32,951 nucleotides of DNA from Propionibacteriaceae bacterium (GTDB taxonomy: Bacteria > Actinomycetota > Actinomycetes > Propionibacteriales > Propionibacteriaceae): NCBI GenBank assembly GCA_031272805.1, contig JAISTC010000147.1, positions 1 through 32,951 of the forward strand, given 5' to 3'. This document shows positions 14,887 through 22,974 of the stretch, in pieces. A model generated the notes under the pieces. It made no database searches. It was not told where the DNA came from and was given only the letters and a program-made list of their open reading frames with translations. Position 1 is the stretch's first letter; each line of letters begins with the position of its first letter. Both the position numbers and the translations under genes were made by a program.

Positions 14887-15410
14887 GACGCCCTCCGGCC
14901 GGCGTGGCGGCCGAGGCTCCGTTTCAGGGCGGTGAGACGGGCGCGCACCGTGACCGGCGACGTCACGAGCAGCGTGGCGCACTCCGCCGTCGTCAGCCCG
15001 TCCCAACCCAGCGCCACGACGAGTTCCCGGTCGGCCGGGGGGAGCGCGTCGACGGCGGCGAACGTGGCGGCGAGATCGGCGGGCAACTCTGGCGGCGGCC
15101 CGTCCGGCGCGGTCGCGGCGGCCTCGGCCAGCCACAGCCCGGCCAGCGTCACGTCGGCGGCGCCCCGCTCGTCGAGGACGCGCCGCGCCGTCAGGAACAG
15201 CCAGCCCGAGGGCGGCGGGTCGAGCCGCGTCTTCCGCCACGCCTGGGCGAACACCGTCGCCGCCACGGCCTCCGCGGCCCCGAGGTCCCCGGTGCGGCGG
15301 CGGGCGTAGGCGACAACGCGGGCGTAATGCTCGGTGTAGTAGGGCGCAAACCGGTCGACGGACTGCGGGTCACGCGGGACCGGCGCTCCGATGATCGCGG
15401 TGTCGGCCAC
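14883..15410 (-). CDS. ECF-type RNA polymerase sigma factor
   Basis: 175 aa from GTG 15410, which has the Shine-Dalgarno AGGGAGG. Region 2 runs from VDRFAPYYTEHYARVVAYAR to GWLFLTARRVLDERG, with a divergent AEAVAATVFAQAW in place of DAEDLVQETF. Region 4 is AVDALPPADRELVVALGWDG followed by LTTAECATLLVTSPVTVRAR, a clear helix-turn-helix for -35 recognition. It is co-transcribed with the two-repeat membrane protein downstream (4-nt overlap). The gene points away from the palindrome array at 15491-15757, which lies just upstream and could influence it. The stimulus cannot be inferred. Confidence 0.9.
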   Translation of the reverse strand: MADTAIIGAPVPRDPQSVDRFAPYYTEHYARVVAYARRRTGDLGAAEAVAATVFAQAWRKTRLDPPPSGWLFLTARRVLDERGAADVTLAGLWLAEAAATAPDGPPPELPADLAATFAAVDALPPADRELVVALGWDGLTTAECATLLVTSPVTVRARLTALKRSLGRHAGRRAS

Positions 15411-15490
15411 GGGGCACCTCCCTTGGACCAACGGGGGGACAAGCGTCAGGGATGCGCCCACCCTAGCGCCCCCACACCATGCCGGCGACA

Positions 15491-15757
15491 GCAACGATCC
15501 ACAGTACCGGTACCGCTGTACCGTTGTTTTTCGCCCCCGAAAGCAACGGTCCACAGTACCGGTACCGGCGTACCGTTGCTTTTTCCTCGGAGAAACAACG
15601 GTACAGCGGTACCGGTCCTGTGGACTGTTGTCTGAAACAACGGTACAGCGGTACCGGTACTGTCGATCGTTGTCTGAAACAACGGTACAGCGGTACCGGT
15701 CCTGTGGATCGTTGTCTGAAACAACGGTACGCAGGTACCGGTACTGGAATGTGTTGT
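15491..15757. repeat. Array of six 37-bp imperfect palindromes at helical spacing
   Basis: Six units at 15491-15527, 15543-15579, 15595-15631, 15637-15673, 15679-15715 and 15721-15757. The consensus begins ACAACGGTACAGCGGTACCG and ends in TGGATCGTTGT; the ends ACAACG/CGTTGT pair. The first two units are in the opposite orientation to the last four. Start-to-start spacing is 52, 52, 42, 42, 42 bp, close to 5 or 4 turns of B-DNA, so all would face one side of the helix. Spacers are 15 nt (T-rich, then A-rich) or 5 nt (CTGAA). The last unit ends 14 nt before the -10 box of the M20 gene and would cover its -35 region. Likely operators for an unknown regulator. Confidence 0.9.
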
Positions 15758-15771
15758 CGGGGGGCGGCTGG

Positions 15772-15777
15772 CATAAT
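15772..15777 (+). promoter_or_regulatory. -10 box (CATAAT) for the M20 peptidase
   Basis: CATAAT is followed by 7 nt and ATG 15785, with no Shine-Dalgarno. The sixth palindrome of the array overlaps where the -35 would lie. Confidence 0.5.
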
Positions 15778-15784
15778 CGCCGGC

Positions 15785-17092
15785 ATGGTTGCGGCTGAAG
15801 ACGAAGTGGTGGGGTTTCTCAGCGACCTCATCCGGATCGATACCCAGAATCCCGGGCCCGGGTTGGCTGGGCCGGGGGAGCGGGTGGCCGCGGACTACGT
15901 GGCCGAGAAGCTCGGCGACGTCGGGATCGAGTGTGAGGTCTACGAGGCCGCCCCGCGCCGGACCACTCTCGTGGCCCGCTGGGAGCCCGACGGGGTCGAC
16001 CGGACCCTCCCGCCGCTGCTCCTCCACGGCCACACGGACGTCGTCCCCGCCGTCGCCGCCGACTGGACCGTGCCCCCGCTGTCGGGCGCCGTCGAGGACG
16101 GCTGCGTCTGGGGCCGGGGCGCGATCGACATGAAGGACTTCGACGCCATGCTCCTCGCCGTCGTGCGCCAGCGGGTGCGCGAGGGCCGCCCGCCGCGCCG
16201 GCCCATCCGCCTCGTCTTCACGGCCGACGAGGAGTGCGGCGGCGTCCTGGGGGCCGTGCCGCTCGTCCGCCAGCACCCGGAGACCGTGGCCGACTGCCGC
16301 CAGGCCGTCGGCGAGGTCGGCGGTTTCTCCGTCACGGCCGACGCGGCCCGGCTCTACCTGGTCCAGACCGCGGAGAAGGGCCTGGCGTGGCTCAAGCTCA
16401 TCGCCGAGGGCCCGGCCGGCCACGGCTCCATGCGCCATGCCGACAACGCCGTGACCGAGTTGGCCGCCGCCGTCGCCCGGCTCGGCGCCCACCGCTTCCC
16501 CCAACGGCTCCACCCCGCCCAGGCGGCCTTCCTCGACGCCGCCGGGGCGGCGCTCGGCGTCGAGATCACGGCGGACAACGTCGAGGAGACCCTCGCCCGG
16601 CTCGGCTCGATCGCCCGGATGGTGGCAGCCACGATGTCCCACACGGTCAACCCGACCATGCTCGACGCGGGTTACAAGGTCAACGTCGTCCCCGGCCGCG
16701 CCACGGCCCAGGTCGACGGGCGCTACCTCCCCGGCCGGCGCGACGAGTTCATCGCGGCGGTCACGGAGGTCATCGGCCCGAAGGTCCGGCTCGAAATCCT
16801 CCACGAGCAGACCTCGGTCGAGGCGGACCTCGCCTCCGCCCTCGTCGGCGCCATGCGGACGTCGATCGAGCGCCACGACCCCGGCGCCCAGGTCGTGCCG
16901 TACCTCCTGTCCGCCGGCACGGACGCCAAGGCGTGGACCGAACTGGGCATCGAGTGCTACGGCTTCGTGCCGCTCCGGCTCCCGGCCGACCTCGACTTCA
17001 CGGGCCTGTTCCACGGTGTCGACGAGCGCGTGCCGATCGAGTCGCTCCAGTTCGGCGTCCGGGTCCTCGACGAGTTCCTCGACCTGGCCTGA
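15785..17092 (+). CDS. M20-family metallopeptidase (ArgE/DapE-like deacylase)
   Basis: 435 aa from ATG 15785. Di-zinc hydrolase of the acetylornithine deacetylase / succinyl-diaminopimelate desuccinylase / carboxypeptidase group. It has the metal motif LLHGHTDVVP (H83, D85), the bridging Asp in GRGAIDMKDFDAML, the catalytic/metal Glu pair in FTADEECGG, and the C-terminal metal His in GLFHGVDERVP. The central lid (from about 185, EKGLAWLKLIAEGPAGHGSM) has the dimerisation-domain G-H-G/S motif. No signal peptide is seen, so it is cytoplasmic. The true substrate cannot be fixed by eye. The upstream array suggests specific transcriptional control. hisF begins 21 nt downstream. Confidence 0.93.
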   Translation: MVAAEDEVVGFLSDLIRIDTQNPGPGLAGPGERVAADYVAEKLGDVGIECEVYEAAPRRTTLVARWEPDGVDRTLPPLLLHGHTDVVPAVAADWTVPPLSGAVEDGCVWGRGAIDMKDFDAMLLAVVRQRVREGRPPRRPIRLVFTADEECGGVLGAVPLVRQHPETVADCRQAVGEVGGFSVTADAARLYLVQTAEKGLAWLKLIAEGPAGHGSMRHADNAVTELAAAVARLGAHRFPQRLHPAQAAFLDAAGAALGVEITADNVEETLARLGSIARMVAATMSHTVNPTMLDAGYKVNVVPGRATAQVDGRYLPGRRDEFIAAVTEVIGPKVRLEILHEQTSVEADLASALVGAMRTSIERHDPGAQVVPYLLSAGTDAKAWTELGIECYGFVPLRLPADLDFTGLFHGVDERVPIESLQFGVRVLDEFLDLA

Positions 17093-17100
17093 CGGCCCAC

Positions 17101-17106
17101 TAGTCT
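17101..17106 (+). promoter_or_regulatory. -10 box (TAGTCT) for leaderless hisF
   Basis: TAGTCT is followed by 7 nt and GTG 17114, inside the 21-nt gap after the peptidase stop. hisF may therefore have its own promoter despite being tightly packed. Confidence 0.5.
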
Positions 17107-17113
17107 GGGCCCC

Positions 17114-17890
17114 GTGTCAGTCGCCATCCGGGTCATCCCCTGCCTCGACGTCACGGGCGGCCGCGTCGTCAAGGGCGTCAACTTCCTCCACCTGCGCGAC
17201 GCGGGCGATCCCGTCGAACTCGCCCGCCGCTACGGCGAGGAGGGCGCCGACGAACTCACCTTCCTCGACATCTCCGCGTCCGCCGAGGGCCGCGCCACGA
17301 CGCGCGACATGGTCCGCCGCTGCGCCGAGACGATCTTCATCCCCCTGACCGTAGGCGGCGGCGTCGCCTCGGTCGAGGACGTCGACCGACTCCTCCGCTC
17401 CGGCGCCGACAAGGTCGGCATCAACACGGGCGCCATCCGCCGGCCCCAGGTCATCGACGAGATCGCCGCCCGCTTCGGCAACCAGGTCCTGGTCCTGTCC
17501 GTCGACGCCCGGCGCGAGGCCGGCCAGCCCTCCGGTTTCGGCGTCACGACGCACGGCGGCCGCACGTCCGCGGGCCTCGACGCGCTGGCGTGGACGAAGG
17601 AGGCGGTCGACCGCGGCGTGGGGGAGATTCTGCTCAACTCGATGGACGCCGACGGCACGACCGCCGGGTTCGACGTGGCGATGATCCGGGCCGTGCGCGC
17701 CATCGCGGACGTGCCGCTGATCGCGTCGGGGGGAGCGGGGAAGGTCGAGGACTTCGTGGCCGCCGTCGCCGCGGGGGCGGACGCCGTGCTGGCCGCGTCC
17801 GTGTTCCACTATGGGACGCTGTCTGTGCGGGACGTGCAGGACGCGCTGGCGGCCGCGGGGTATCCCGTGCGGCGGGCGCTGGTGGGTTGA
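17114..17890 (+). CDS. hisF: Imidazole glycerol phosphate synthase, cyclase subunit HisF
   Basis: 258 aa. With HisH it forms IGP and AICAR from PRFAR and ammonia in histidine biosynthesis. The TIM barrel begins [20 protein letters not shown], including the catalytic Asp of CLDV. Other signatures are [32 protein letters not shown], the second catalytic Asp in [14 protein letters not shown], and [14 protein letters not shown] near the end. Length is standard. No other his gene is present in the window, so hisF is separated from the rest of the pathway here. A REP-like block follows its stop. Confidence 0.97.
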   Translation: MSVAIRVIPCLDVTGGRVVKGVNFLHLRDAGDPVELARRYGEEGADELTFLDISASAEGRATTRDMVRRCAETIFIPLTVGGGVASVEDVDRLLRSGADKVGINTGAIRRPQVIDEIAARFGNQVLVLSVDARREAGQPSGFGVTTHGGRTSAGLDALAWTKEAVDRGVGEILLNSMDADGTTAGFDVAMIRAVRAIADVPLIASGGAGKVEDFVAAVAAGADAVLAASVFHYGTLSVRDVQDALAAAGYPVRRALVG

Positions 17891-17912
17891 GGGTCACGAT
17901 GGTCACGCGTTG

Positions 17913-18001
17913 CCCTGTCAGCCTGAGTTGCCTTGTCATCCTGAGCGGAGCGAAGGATCTCGGTGGCGGAGAGATCCTTCGCTCCGCTCAGGCTGACAGG
18001 G
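17913..18001. repeat. REP-like palindrome, family 1 (CTGAGCGGAGCGAAGG)
   Basis: Arms 17940-17960 and 17972-17992 are perfect 21-bp inverted repeats with an 11-nt loop. An outer 15-bp inverted repeat (17913-17927 with 17987-18001, beginning CCCTGTCAGCCTGAG) encloses them. This type of element is common in intergenic space of many bacteria. It follows hisF and could terminate or protect its transcript. Confidence 0.85.
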
Positions 18002-18041
18002 GGGTGGGATGGCCAGGGGGATGTGTTGGTGGCGGGGGAAG

Positions 18042-18061
18042 ATCCCGGCTTTCGCCGGGAT
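18042..18061. repeat. REP-like palindrome, family 2, single copy
   Basis: ATCCCGGC, loop TTTC, GCCGGGAT, followed by GACAA. The same unit occurs twice, inverted, at 26896-26978. Short GTTGGGATGACAA-like echoes follow in the next 50 nt. Confidence 0.85.
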
Positions 18062-18132
18062 GACAAAGGGAGTTGGGATGACAAGGGGGGTTGGGATGAT
18101 CGGCGGTGGTCTGCTGACGCCGGGGCCACGGT

Positions 18133-18185
18133 GTCGGGCCCTGTGGCTGTCGCTCGTTCCTCGCTCCGTAGCCACAGTGCCCGAC
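18133..18185. repeat. REP-like palindrome, family 3, copy 1
   Basis: GTCGGGC-C-CTGTGGCT pairs with AGCCACAG-T-GCCCGAC around a 21-nt loop containing GTCGCTCGTTCC. An inverted-orientation copy lies at 29914-29966. Confidence 0.8.
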
Positions 18186-18232
18186 CCCATGGCCACGGTG
18201 CCCGACCCCATGGCCACGGTGCCCGGGATGAC
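18176..18232. repeat. 21-bp tandem repeat
   Basis: Units at 18176-18196 and 18197-18217 read (A/G)GTGCCCGACCCCATGGCCA plus C, and a third, partial unit begins at 18218. They extend one arm of the family 3 palindrome and end just before the ribosome-binding site of the dehydrogenase gene. Confidence 0.8.
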
Positions 18233-18244
18233 AGAGGAGTGAAC

Positions 18245-19177
18245 ATGTTGGTTTGGTTGCCGTATGTGACGCGGGCTGAGGCTTTGGAGCGGCTGGGGGG
18301 AGTGCCCGCGGGCATTGAGTTCGACGTGGTCAGCCGGGAGTCCGGGGTGCCGACCGACGGCGCGGACCGCGTGACCTTCTTTGCCGTGCGCAATTTCGAG
18401 GTCGACGTGGCCGACGCCGTCATGGCCCTGCCGGACCGGCCGCGGCTCCGCTGGCTCCAGCTCGCGTCGGCGGGCTACGACTACATCATCGACCGCGTGC
18501 CGCCCGAGATCGGCCTGCTCAACGCCGCGGGCGTCCACGACACCGGCACGTCCGAGCTCGCCCTCGCCCTTGCCCTTGCCCACCTCAACGGCGTCGACCG
18601 CTACGCCCTCGACCGGGCCGACCGCCGCTTCGCGCCCCACTACGGCCGCACCCTGGCCGACCGCCGCGTCCTGATCGTCGGCTACGGCCGCATCGGCGCG
18701 GCCGTCGAGCGCCGCCTGGCCGGTTTCGAGGTGACGGACGTCACGCGCGTGGCGGCCCATGCGAAAACCGACCCCCTGGTCCACCCAGCCGAAGCCCTCC
18801 CCGACCTGCTGCCGAACGCGGATCTGGTCTTCATCACGGCCCCCGCCACGCCGGCGACCCGCCACCTGTTCAACGCCCAGACCCTCGCCCTCCTCCCCGA
18901 CGGCGCGGCCCTCGTCAACACCGGCCGGGGCAGCATCATCGACTCGGACGCCCTGGTCGCGGAGCTCGGCCGGATCACGGCCGCGCTCGACGTCACCGAG
19001 CCCGAGCCGCTGCCGCCCGGCCACCCCCTGTGGGATTCGCCCCACGTCACGTTGACCCCTCACGTCGGCGGTTGGTCCGGCGCGTTCCACGCCCGCTACG
19101 ACCGCCTCCTGCGGCGCCAACTCGACCGCCTGGCGTCCGGCCAGGACCCCGCCAACGTCGTAAGGTATCCGGCATGA
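18245..19177 (+). CDS. D-isomer-specific 2-hydroxyacid dehydrogenase family protein
   Basis: 310 aa from ATG 18245, preceded by AGAGGAGTG. NAD(P)-dependent oxidoreductase of 2-hydroxyacids. The Rossmann motif is RRVLIVGYGRIGAAVERRLA (about 139-158). The catalytic Arg is in LVNTGRGSIIDSDAL, the Glu in DVTEPEPLPPGHPLW, and the His in LTPHVGGWSGAF. The N-terminal substrate domain includes RLRWLQLASAGYD, usual for the family. The substrate is uncertain (glyoxylate, hydroxypyruvate or another acid). An in-frame upstream extension through the REP block is rejected. It overlaps the HIT gene by 4 nt, so the two are probably co-expressed. Confidence 0.92.
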   Translation: MLVWLPYVTRAEALERLGGVPAGIEFDVVSRESGVPTDGADRVTFFAVRNFEVDVADAVMALPDRPRLRWLQLASAGYDYIIDRVPPEIGLLNAAGVHDTGTSELALALALAHLNGVDRYALDRADRRFAPHYGRTLADRRVLIVGYGRIGAAVERRLAGFEVTDVTRVAAHAKTDPLVHPAEALPDLLPNADLVFITAPATPATRHLFNAQTLALLPDGAALVNTGRGSIIDSDALVAELGRITAALDVTEPEPLPPGHPLWDSPHVTLTPHVGGWSGAFHARYDRLLRRQLDRLASGQDPANVVRYPA

Positions 19178-19575
19178 GCGACTGTCTTTTCTGCGGCATC
19201 GCCGCGGGCGCCATCCCCTCGCGCCAGATCTGGGCCGACGACCGGGCCCTCGCCTTCCTCGACATCAACCCCTGGCACCGCGGCCACGCCCTCGTCATCC
19301 CCCGCCGCCACACCGCCGACGGGACCGACGCGACGGCCTGGGCGGACGTGGCCGAGGGGCTGGCCGCCGTCGCCCGACTGGTCCAGGACAAGCTCGGCGC
19401 GACCGGCGTCAACCTGCTGTCGAACGCGGGCGCCTCGGCCGGCCAGGAGGTCTTCCACTTCCACGTCCACGTCATCCCGCGCTACGACGCCAACCCCGGC
19501 ATGGGCGGGCTGATGCGGCGTGACCCGGCCGCCGCCGACGACCTCGACGGCTTGGCCGCCCAGCTCGCCGCCTGA
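19174..19575 (+). CDS. HIT-family nucleotide hydrolase
   Basis: 133 aa starting MSDCLFCGIAAGAIPSRQIW. Histidine-triad proteins hydrolyse nucleoside phosphoramidates or dinucleotides. The triad is intact in EVFHFHVHVIPRYD (H-x-H-x-H). The N-terminal CxxC pair (C4, C7) is typical of the zinc-binding HinT-like subgroup, and WHRGHALVIPRRHT is the usual substrate-pocket strand. ATG 19174 overlaps the dehydrogenase stop (ATGA), with AAGG upstream. Confidence 0.95.
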   Translation: MSDCLFCGIAAGAIPSRQIWADDRALAFLDINPWHRGHALVIPRRHTADGTDATAWADVAEGLAAVARLVQDKLGATGVNLLSNAGASAGQEVFHFHVHVIPRYDANPGMGGLMRRDPAAADDLDGLAAQLAA

Positions 19576-19618
19576 CCGCCGACCGACCCGGACCCAGGAC
19601 CCCAGGATCGAGGACCGC

Positions 19619-21145
19619 ATGGCCGCCACCAGCCTGGCCGACCAGCCGCCCCAGTCGGCCCAGCCGGCCCAGCCGCCCCAGCCGGCCCAGCTGCCCCAGC
19701 TACCCCAGGTGCTCCGCCGCCTGGCGGCACTGCGGGCGGACCGCCTACCCCCGCTCCTGCTGGGCGCGCTGGAAGTCCTGCCCGTCGTCCTCGTCTCCTA
19801 CCTGTTCGTCCCGTTCATCCTCGAGGCCGGCACCCTCCGCCCGTGGAACCCCAACCTGGTCGACTTCGACGTCTACCGCCTCGGCCTCCGCGCGCTGTTC
19901 GACGGCCAGGGCCTGTACGACGTGACGACGAGCTACTACACGCTGAGCTTCGTCTACCCGCCCGCCGCCGCGCTCCTGATGAGCCCGCTGGCGCTCGGCA
20001 CGGAGTTCCTCTGGGAGCTGGCCTGGACCTGCCTCAACTCCTGGGCCCTCGTCGTCATCCTGCGCCGCTGCCGCGTGCCGCGCGGCCTCCTCCTCGTGAC
20101 CGTGGCCGCCGTCGTCACCATCGCGTTCGAGCCGATCCGCTCGACCCTCGGCTACGGCCAGGTCAACACGCTCCTGCTCCTGCTGATCCTGGTCGACCTG
20201 CTGCCGCTGGCGCCGTCCGAAGCAGCCGGCCGCCGCCTGCCCCGCGGCCTGCTCCTCGGGATCGCCGCGACCGTCAAGCTGACGCCGCTGATCTTCCTCG
20301 TCTTCCTCGTCCTGATCGGCGCCAAGAAGGCCGCCGCCTGGGCCCTCGGCACGTTCGCCGCCCTCAACCTGGCCGCCGCCGTCATCCTGCCGCAAGAGAC
20401 CGCCCGCTTCCTCCAGGACCTCCTGGCCGGCCAGGTCGACACGTTTTCGACCTACGCCGAGAACCAGGCGTGGGCGGGCGTCATGGCCCGCTGGTTCGGC
20501 GACTCCGGCGCCGCCGGGCTGGTCGGTTGGGGCCTCGGCGGCCTGGCGGGCCTGGCCGCGGTCATCATCGCCGTCACGCTGTGGCGGCGGGGCGAGCCGG
20601 TCGTGGCGCTGGGCCTCGTCGGGCTCGGCGCCTGCCTGGCGGCGCCCGTCGGCCGCCCGCACCACCACGTCTGGGCCCTCGTCGCCCTCCTCGGCAGCCT
20701 GACGACGACGGTCAAGGTCCCCTCCTGGGCCCGGTCGGGCCTGGTGGCCTGGTCGACCTGGATCGCGCTGTGCCCGGTCCTCGTGTTCTTCCCCCACGCC
20801 GAGGCCAACACGGGCTCCGAGAAGCTGGTCGCCGCGCTGGGCCCGATCGGCGGGACGGCCCTGCTCGTGGCCTGGGCCGTCACGCTGTGGCGGAGCGGCG
20901 CGCTGAAACACCCGTGGCGGGAGTGGCTGAAAGAAGGCTCCTGGGCGGACGCGGCCCCCGAGCCCGCCGCGCTGGACGGTGCGGCCGGCCCGGCCACGCC
21001 CGAACCCGCCGAACCCGCCGAACCCGCCGAACCCGCGGAACCCCCCGAACCCACCCCCGCCGAACCCGCCGAATCCGCCCCCGCCGACCCGGCCCCGAGC
21101 GTGACGGCCCGCCCCAAACGCCCCGGCGGCGCGCATCGCCTCTAG
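19619..21145 (+). CDS. GT87-type polyprenyl-phosphate glycosyltransferase (DUF2029-like)
   Basis: 508 aa from ATG 19619, with GAGGA upstream. Multi-spanning membrane glycosyltransferase (GT-C fold) of the group containing PimE-like alpha-1,2-mannosyltransferases. Typical features are DFDVYRLGLRALFDGQGLYD after the first membrane segment (catalytic acidic residue in the first outer loop), YPPAAALLMSPLA, and GYGQVNTLLLLLILVDLL, the family hallmark. About ten hydrophobic segments are visible. The N-terminus is a Pro/Gln/Ala repeat tract (PPQSAQPAQPPQPAQ...) and the C-terminus a Pro-Glu-Pro-Ala low-complexity tail; both are probably cytoplasmic and disordered. The acceptor, lipid or glycan, is unknown. 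Confidence 0.88.
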   Translation: MAATSLADQPPQSAQPAQPPQPAQLPQLPQVLRRLAALRADRLPPLLLGALEVLPVVLVSYLFVPFILEAGTLRPWNPNLVDFDVYRLGLRALFDGQGLYDVTTSYYTLSFVYPPAAALLMSPLALGTEFLWELAWTCLNSWALVVILRRCRVPRGLLLVTVAAVVTIAFEPIRSTLGYGQVNTLLLLLILVDLLPLAPSEAAGRRLPRGLLLGIAATVKLTPLIFLVFLVLIGAKKAAAWALGTFAALNLAAAVILPQETARFLQDLLAGQVDTFSTYAENQAWAGVMARWFGDSGAAGLVGWGLGGLAGLAAVIIAVTLWRRGEPVVALGLVGLGACLAAPVGRPHHHVWALVALLGSLTTTVKVPSWARSGLVAWSTWIALCPVLVFFPHAEANTGSEKLVAALGPIGGTALLVAWAVTLWRSGALKHPWREWLKEGSWADAAPEPAALDGAAGPATPEPAEPAEPAEPAEPPEPTPAEPAESAPADPAPSVTARPKRPGGAHRL

Positions 21146-21224
21146 TCGGCCGGGTTTCGTCACGATCGTGTAACGGAACTCCGAGTCGGCCGCCGGCAGA
21201 TGGCGCGCCAGCGCGAAACGTGTC

Positions 21225-21230
21225 TAGACT
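21225..21230 (+). promoter_or_regulatory. -10 box (TAGACT) for the peptide transporter operon
   Basis: TAGACT in the gene-free stretch before the binding-protein gene. Here the start codon is about 100 nt downstream, so this mRNA would have a leader, unlike its neighbours. The -35 is not clear. Confidence 0.4.
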
Positions 21231-21242
21231 CACCGAGAACCT

Positions 21243-21290
21243 GGCCGTCCGCGCGTGGAGTGCCTCCTCGGGAACACCACACGGACGGCC
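21243..21290 (+). other. 5' UTR stem-loop before the binding-protein gene
   Basis: GGCCGTCCG (21243-21251) pairs perfectly with CGGACGGCC (21282-21290), and GTGG (21255-21258) with CCAC (21277-21280) inside it. It may stabilise the mRNA or regulate it; no known riboswitch is recognised. Confidence 0.5.
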
Positions 21291-21329
21291 CGATCGAATC
21301 CTCATCAGGTACCGAAAGCGAATCACCTC

Positions 21330-22967
21330 ATGACAACATTCCGTAAGTCGGCCGGCGTGGCCCTGACGGCGGTGGCGGCGGCCCTCGCCCTCACTGCCTG
21401 CGGCGCCGGCAACACCGACAACAAGACGACTTCCTCCGAGACGGCCAGCGCGGCCGAATCCTCGGCCGCCCAGGTCGAGACGGCCAGTTCCGAGCTGATC
21501 GCCGGCACGACCGACAAGGTGACGTTCCTCGACCCGGCTGGGTCCTACGACAACGGCTCCTACCACGTCGAGATCCAGGTCTACCAGTTCCTCTACGGCT
21601 TCAAGCCGGGCGACGCCTCGCCCCAGCCGGACGCCGCGGAGAAGTGCGAGTACACGTCGGACACGGTCCTCCAGTGCAAGCTCAAGTCGGGCCTCATGTT
21701 CGCCAACGGCCACGCCCTGACGGCCTCCGACGTCAAGGTCAGCTTCGACCGCCAGCTCGAGATCTACTACGACAACGGCCCCGCCTCGCTGCTGTCCAAC
21801 CTCGCCTCGGTCGACATCGTCGACGACTTGACGGTCAACTTCAACCTCAAGGCGGGCCCCGACCAGACGTTCCTCCAGATCCTGGCGACCCCGGTCGGCC
21901 CGATCGTCGACGAGGAGGTCTTCTCGGCCACGGAGCTGACCAGCGACGCGGACATCGTCGCCGGTAACGCCTTCTCCGGCCCGTATGTCATCGACTCGTG
22001 GAAGATCAACGACACGGTCCACCTCACCCCGTACCCCGCCTACAACGGCGTTCAGGGCGAGGTCCAGAACGACGGCGTCACGATCACGTACTACTCCGAG
22101 TCGACCAACCTGAAGCTCGCCCTCGAGAACGGCGACATCGACATGGCGCTCCGCTCGCTCACGCCGACGGACATCGAGTCGCTCAAGACCAACTCCAACG
22201 TCAAGGTCTGGGAAGGCCCGGGCGGCGAGATCCGCTACATCGTGTTCAACCTCAACACGATGCCGGGCGACACGGCCGAGCAGAAGCTCGCCGTCCGCCA
22301 GGCCATCGCGTCTGTCGTCGACCGCGAGGCGCTGTCGACCGAGGTCTACAAGGGCCTGTACACGCCGCTGTGCTCCTGGGTGCCGGACGGCCTGCCGGGC
22401 GCCAACACGGCCGCCTGCGACACGTACCCGCTGGACACGGCCAAGGCCGCGCAGTACCTCTCCGACGCCGGCGTGGCGACCCCGGTCGTGCTGAACCTCC
22501 AGTACAACCCGGACCACTACGGCTCGAGCTCCGACCAGGAGTACGCCCGGATCAAGGCCCAGCTTGAGGCTTCCGGCCTGTTCACGGTCAACCTCCAGTC
22601 GACGGAGTGGGTCCAGTACTCGGCCGACCGGTCGGCCGACGTCTACCCGCTCTACCAGCTCGGCTGGTTCCCGGACTACCCGGACGCCGACAACTACCTG
22701 GCGCCGTTCTTCGTCAAGGACAACTTCCTGAACAACCACTTTGACGAGCCGGAGGTCCAGGAGCTGATCGCCAAGGAGCAGACCACGGCCGACGCCACCG
22801 AGCGGGCCAACGTCATCGGCGAGATCCAGACGGTCATGGCCGAGAAGTACCTCTCGACGCTGCCGCTGCTCCAGGGCACGCAGGTCCTGGCCGCCGCCAC
22901 GGACGTCCAGGACATCGTCCTCGACGCCTCGTTCCAGTTCCGCTACGCGACGGTGAGCAAGGCGTAA
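21330..22967 (+). CDS. Peptide/nickel-type ABC transporter substrate-binding lipoprotein
   Basis: 545 aa, SBP family 5 (OppA/DppA-like). The N-terminus MTTFRKSAGVALTAVAAALA is a signal peptide leading to the lipobox LTAC, so the mature lipoprotein is anchored at Cys with a Ser/Thr/Ala-rich spacer. Family signatures are VTFLDPAGSYDNGSYHVEIQ, GLMFANGHALTASDVKVSFD (the W/F-x-DG-x-x-LTA-DV region), LAVRQAIASVVDREAL, and LGWFPDYPDADNYLAPFF near the end. It delivers peptides or related solutes to the permease pair downstream. ATG 21330 is chosen because it starts exactly at the signal peptide; an upstream in-frame ATG at 21255 would bury it. Confidence 0.95.
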   Translation: MTTFRKSAGVALTAVAAALALTACGAGNTDNKTTSSETASAAESSAAQVETASSELIAGTTDKVTFLDPAGSYDNGSYHVEIQVYQFLYGFKPGDASPQPDAAEKCEYTSDTVLQCKLKSGLMFANGHALTASDVKVSFDRQLEIYYDNGPASLLSNLASVDIVDDLTVNFNLKAGPDQTFLQILATPVGPIVDEEVFSATELTSDADIVAGNAFSGPYVIDSWKINDTVHLTPYPAYNGVQGEVQNDGVTITYYSESTNLKLALENGDIDMALRSLTPTDIESLKTNSNVKVWEGPGGEIRYIVFNLNTMPGDTAEQKLAVRQAIASVVDREALSTEVYKGLYTPLCSWVPDGLPGANTAACDTYPLDTAKAAQYLSDAGVATPVVLNLQYNPDHYGSSSDQEYARIKAQLEASGLFTVNLQSTEWVQYSADRSADVYPLYQLGWFPDYPDADNYLAPFFVKDNFLNNHFDEPEVQELIAKEQTTADATERANVIGEIQTVMAEKYLSTLPLLQGTQVLAAATDVQDIVLDASFQFRYATVSKA

Positions 22968-22974
22968 GCCTGCG

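Noticed and set aside
15491-15757. CRISPR array
   Set aside because: Units are palindromic, change orientation and are separated by near-identical 5-15 nt spacers; there are no unique spacers and no cas genes.
15391-15798. Coding frame through the palindrome array
   Set aside because: Open only because the repeated unit lacks stops in that frame; the product is a repeat of RYRYC-like peptides.
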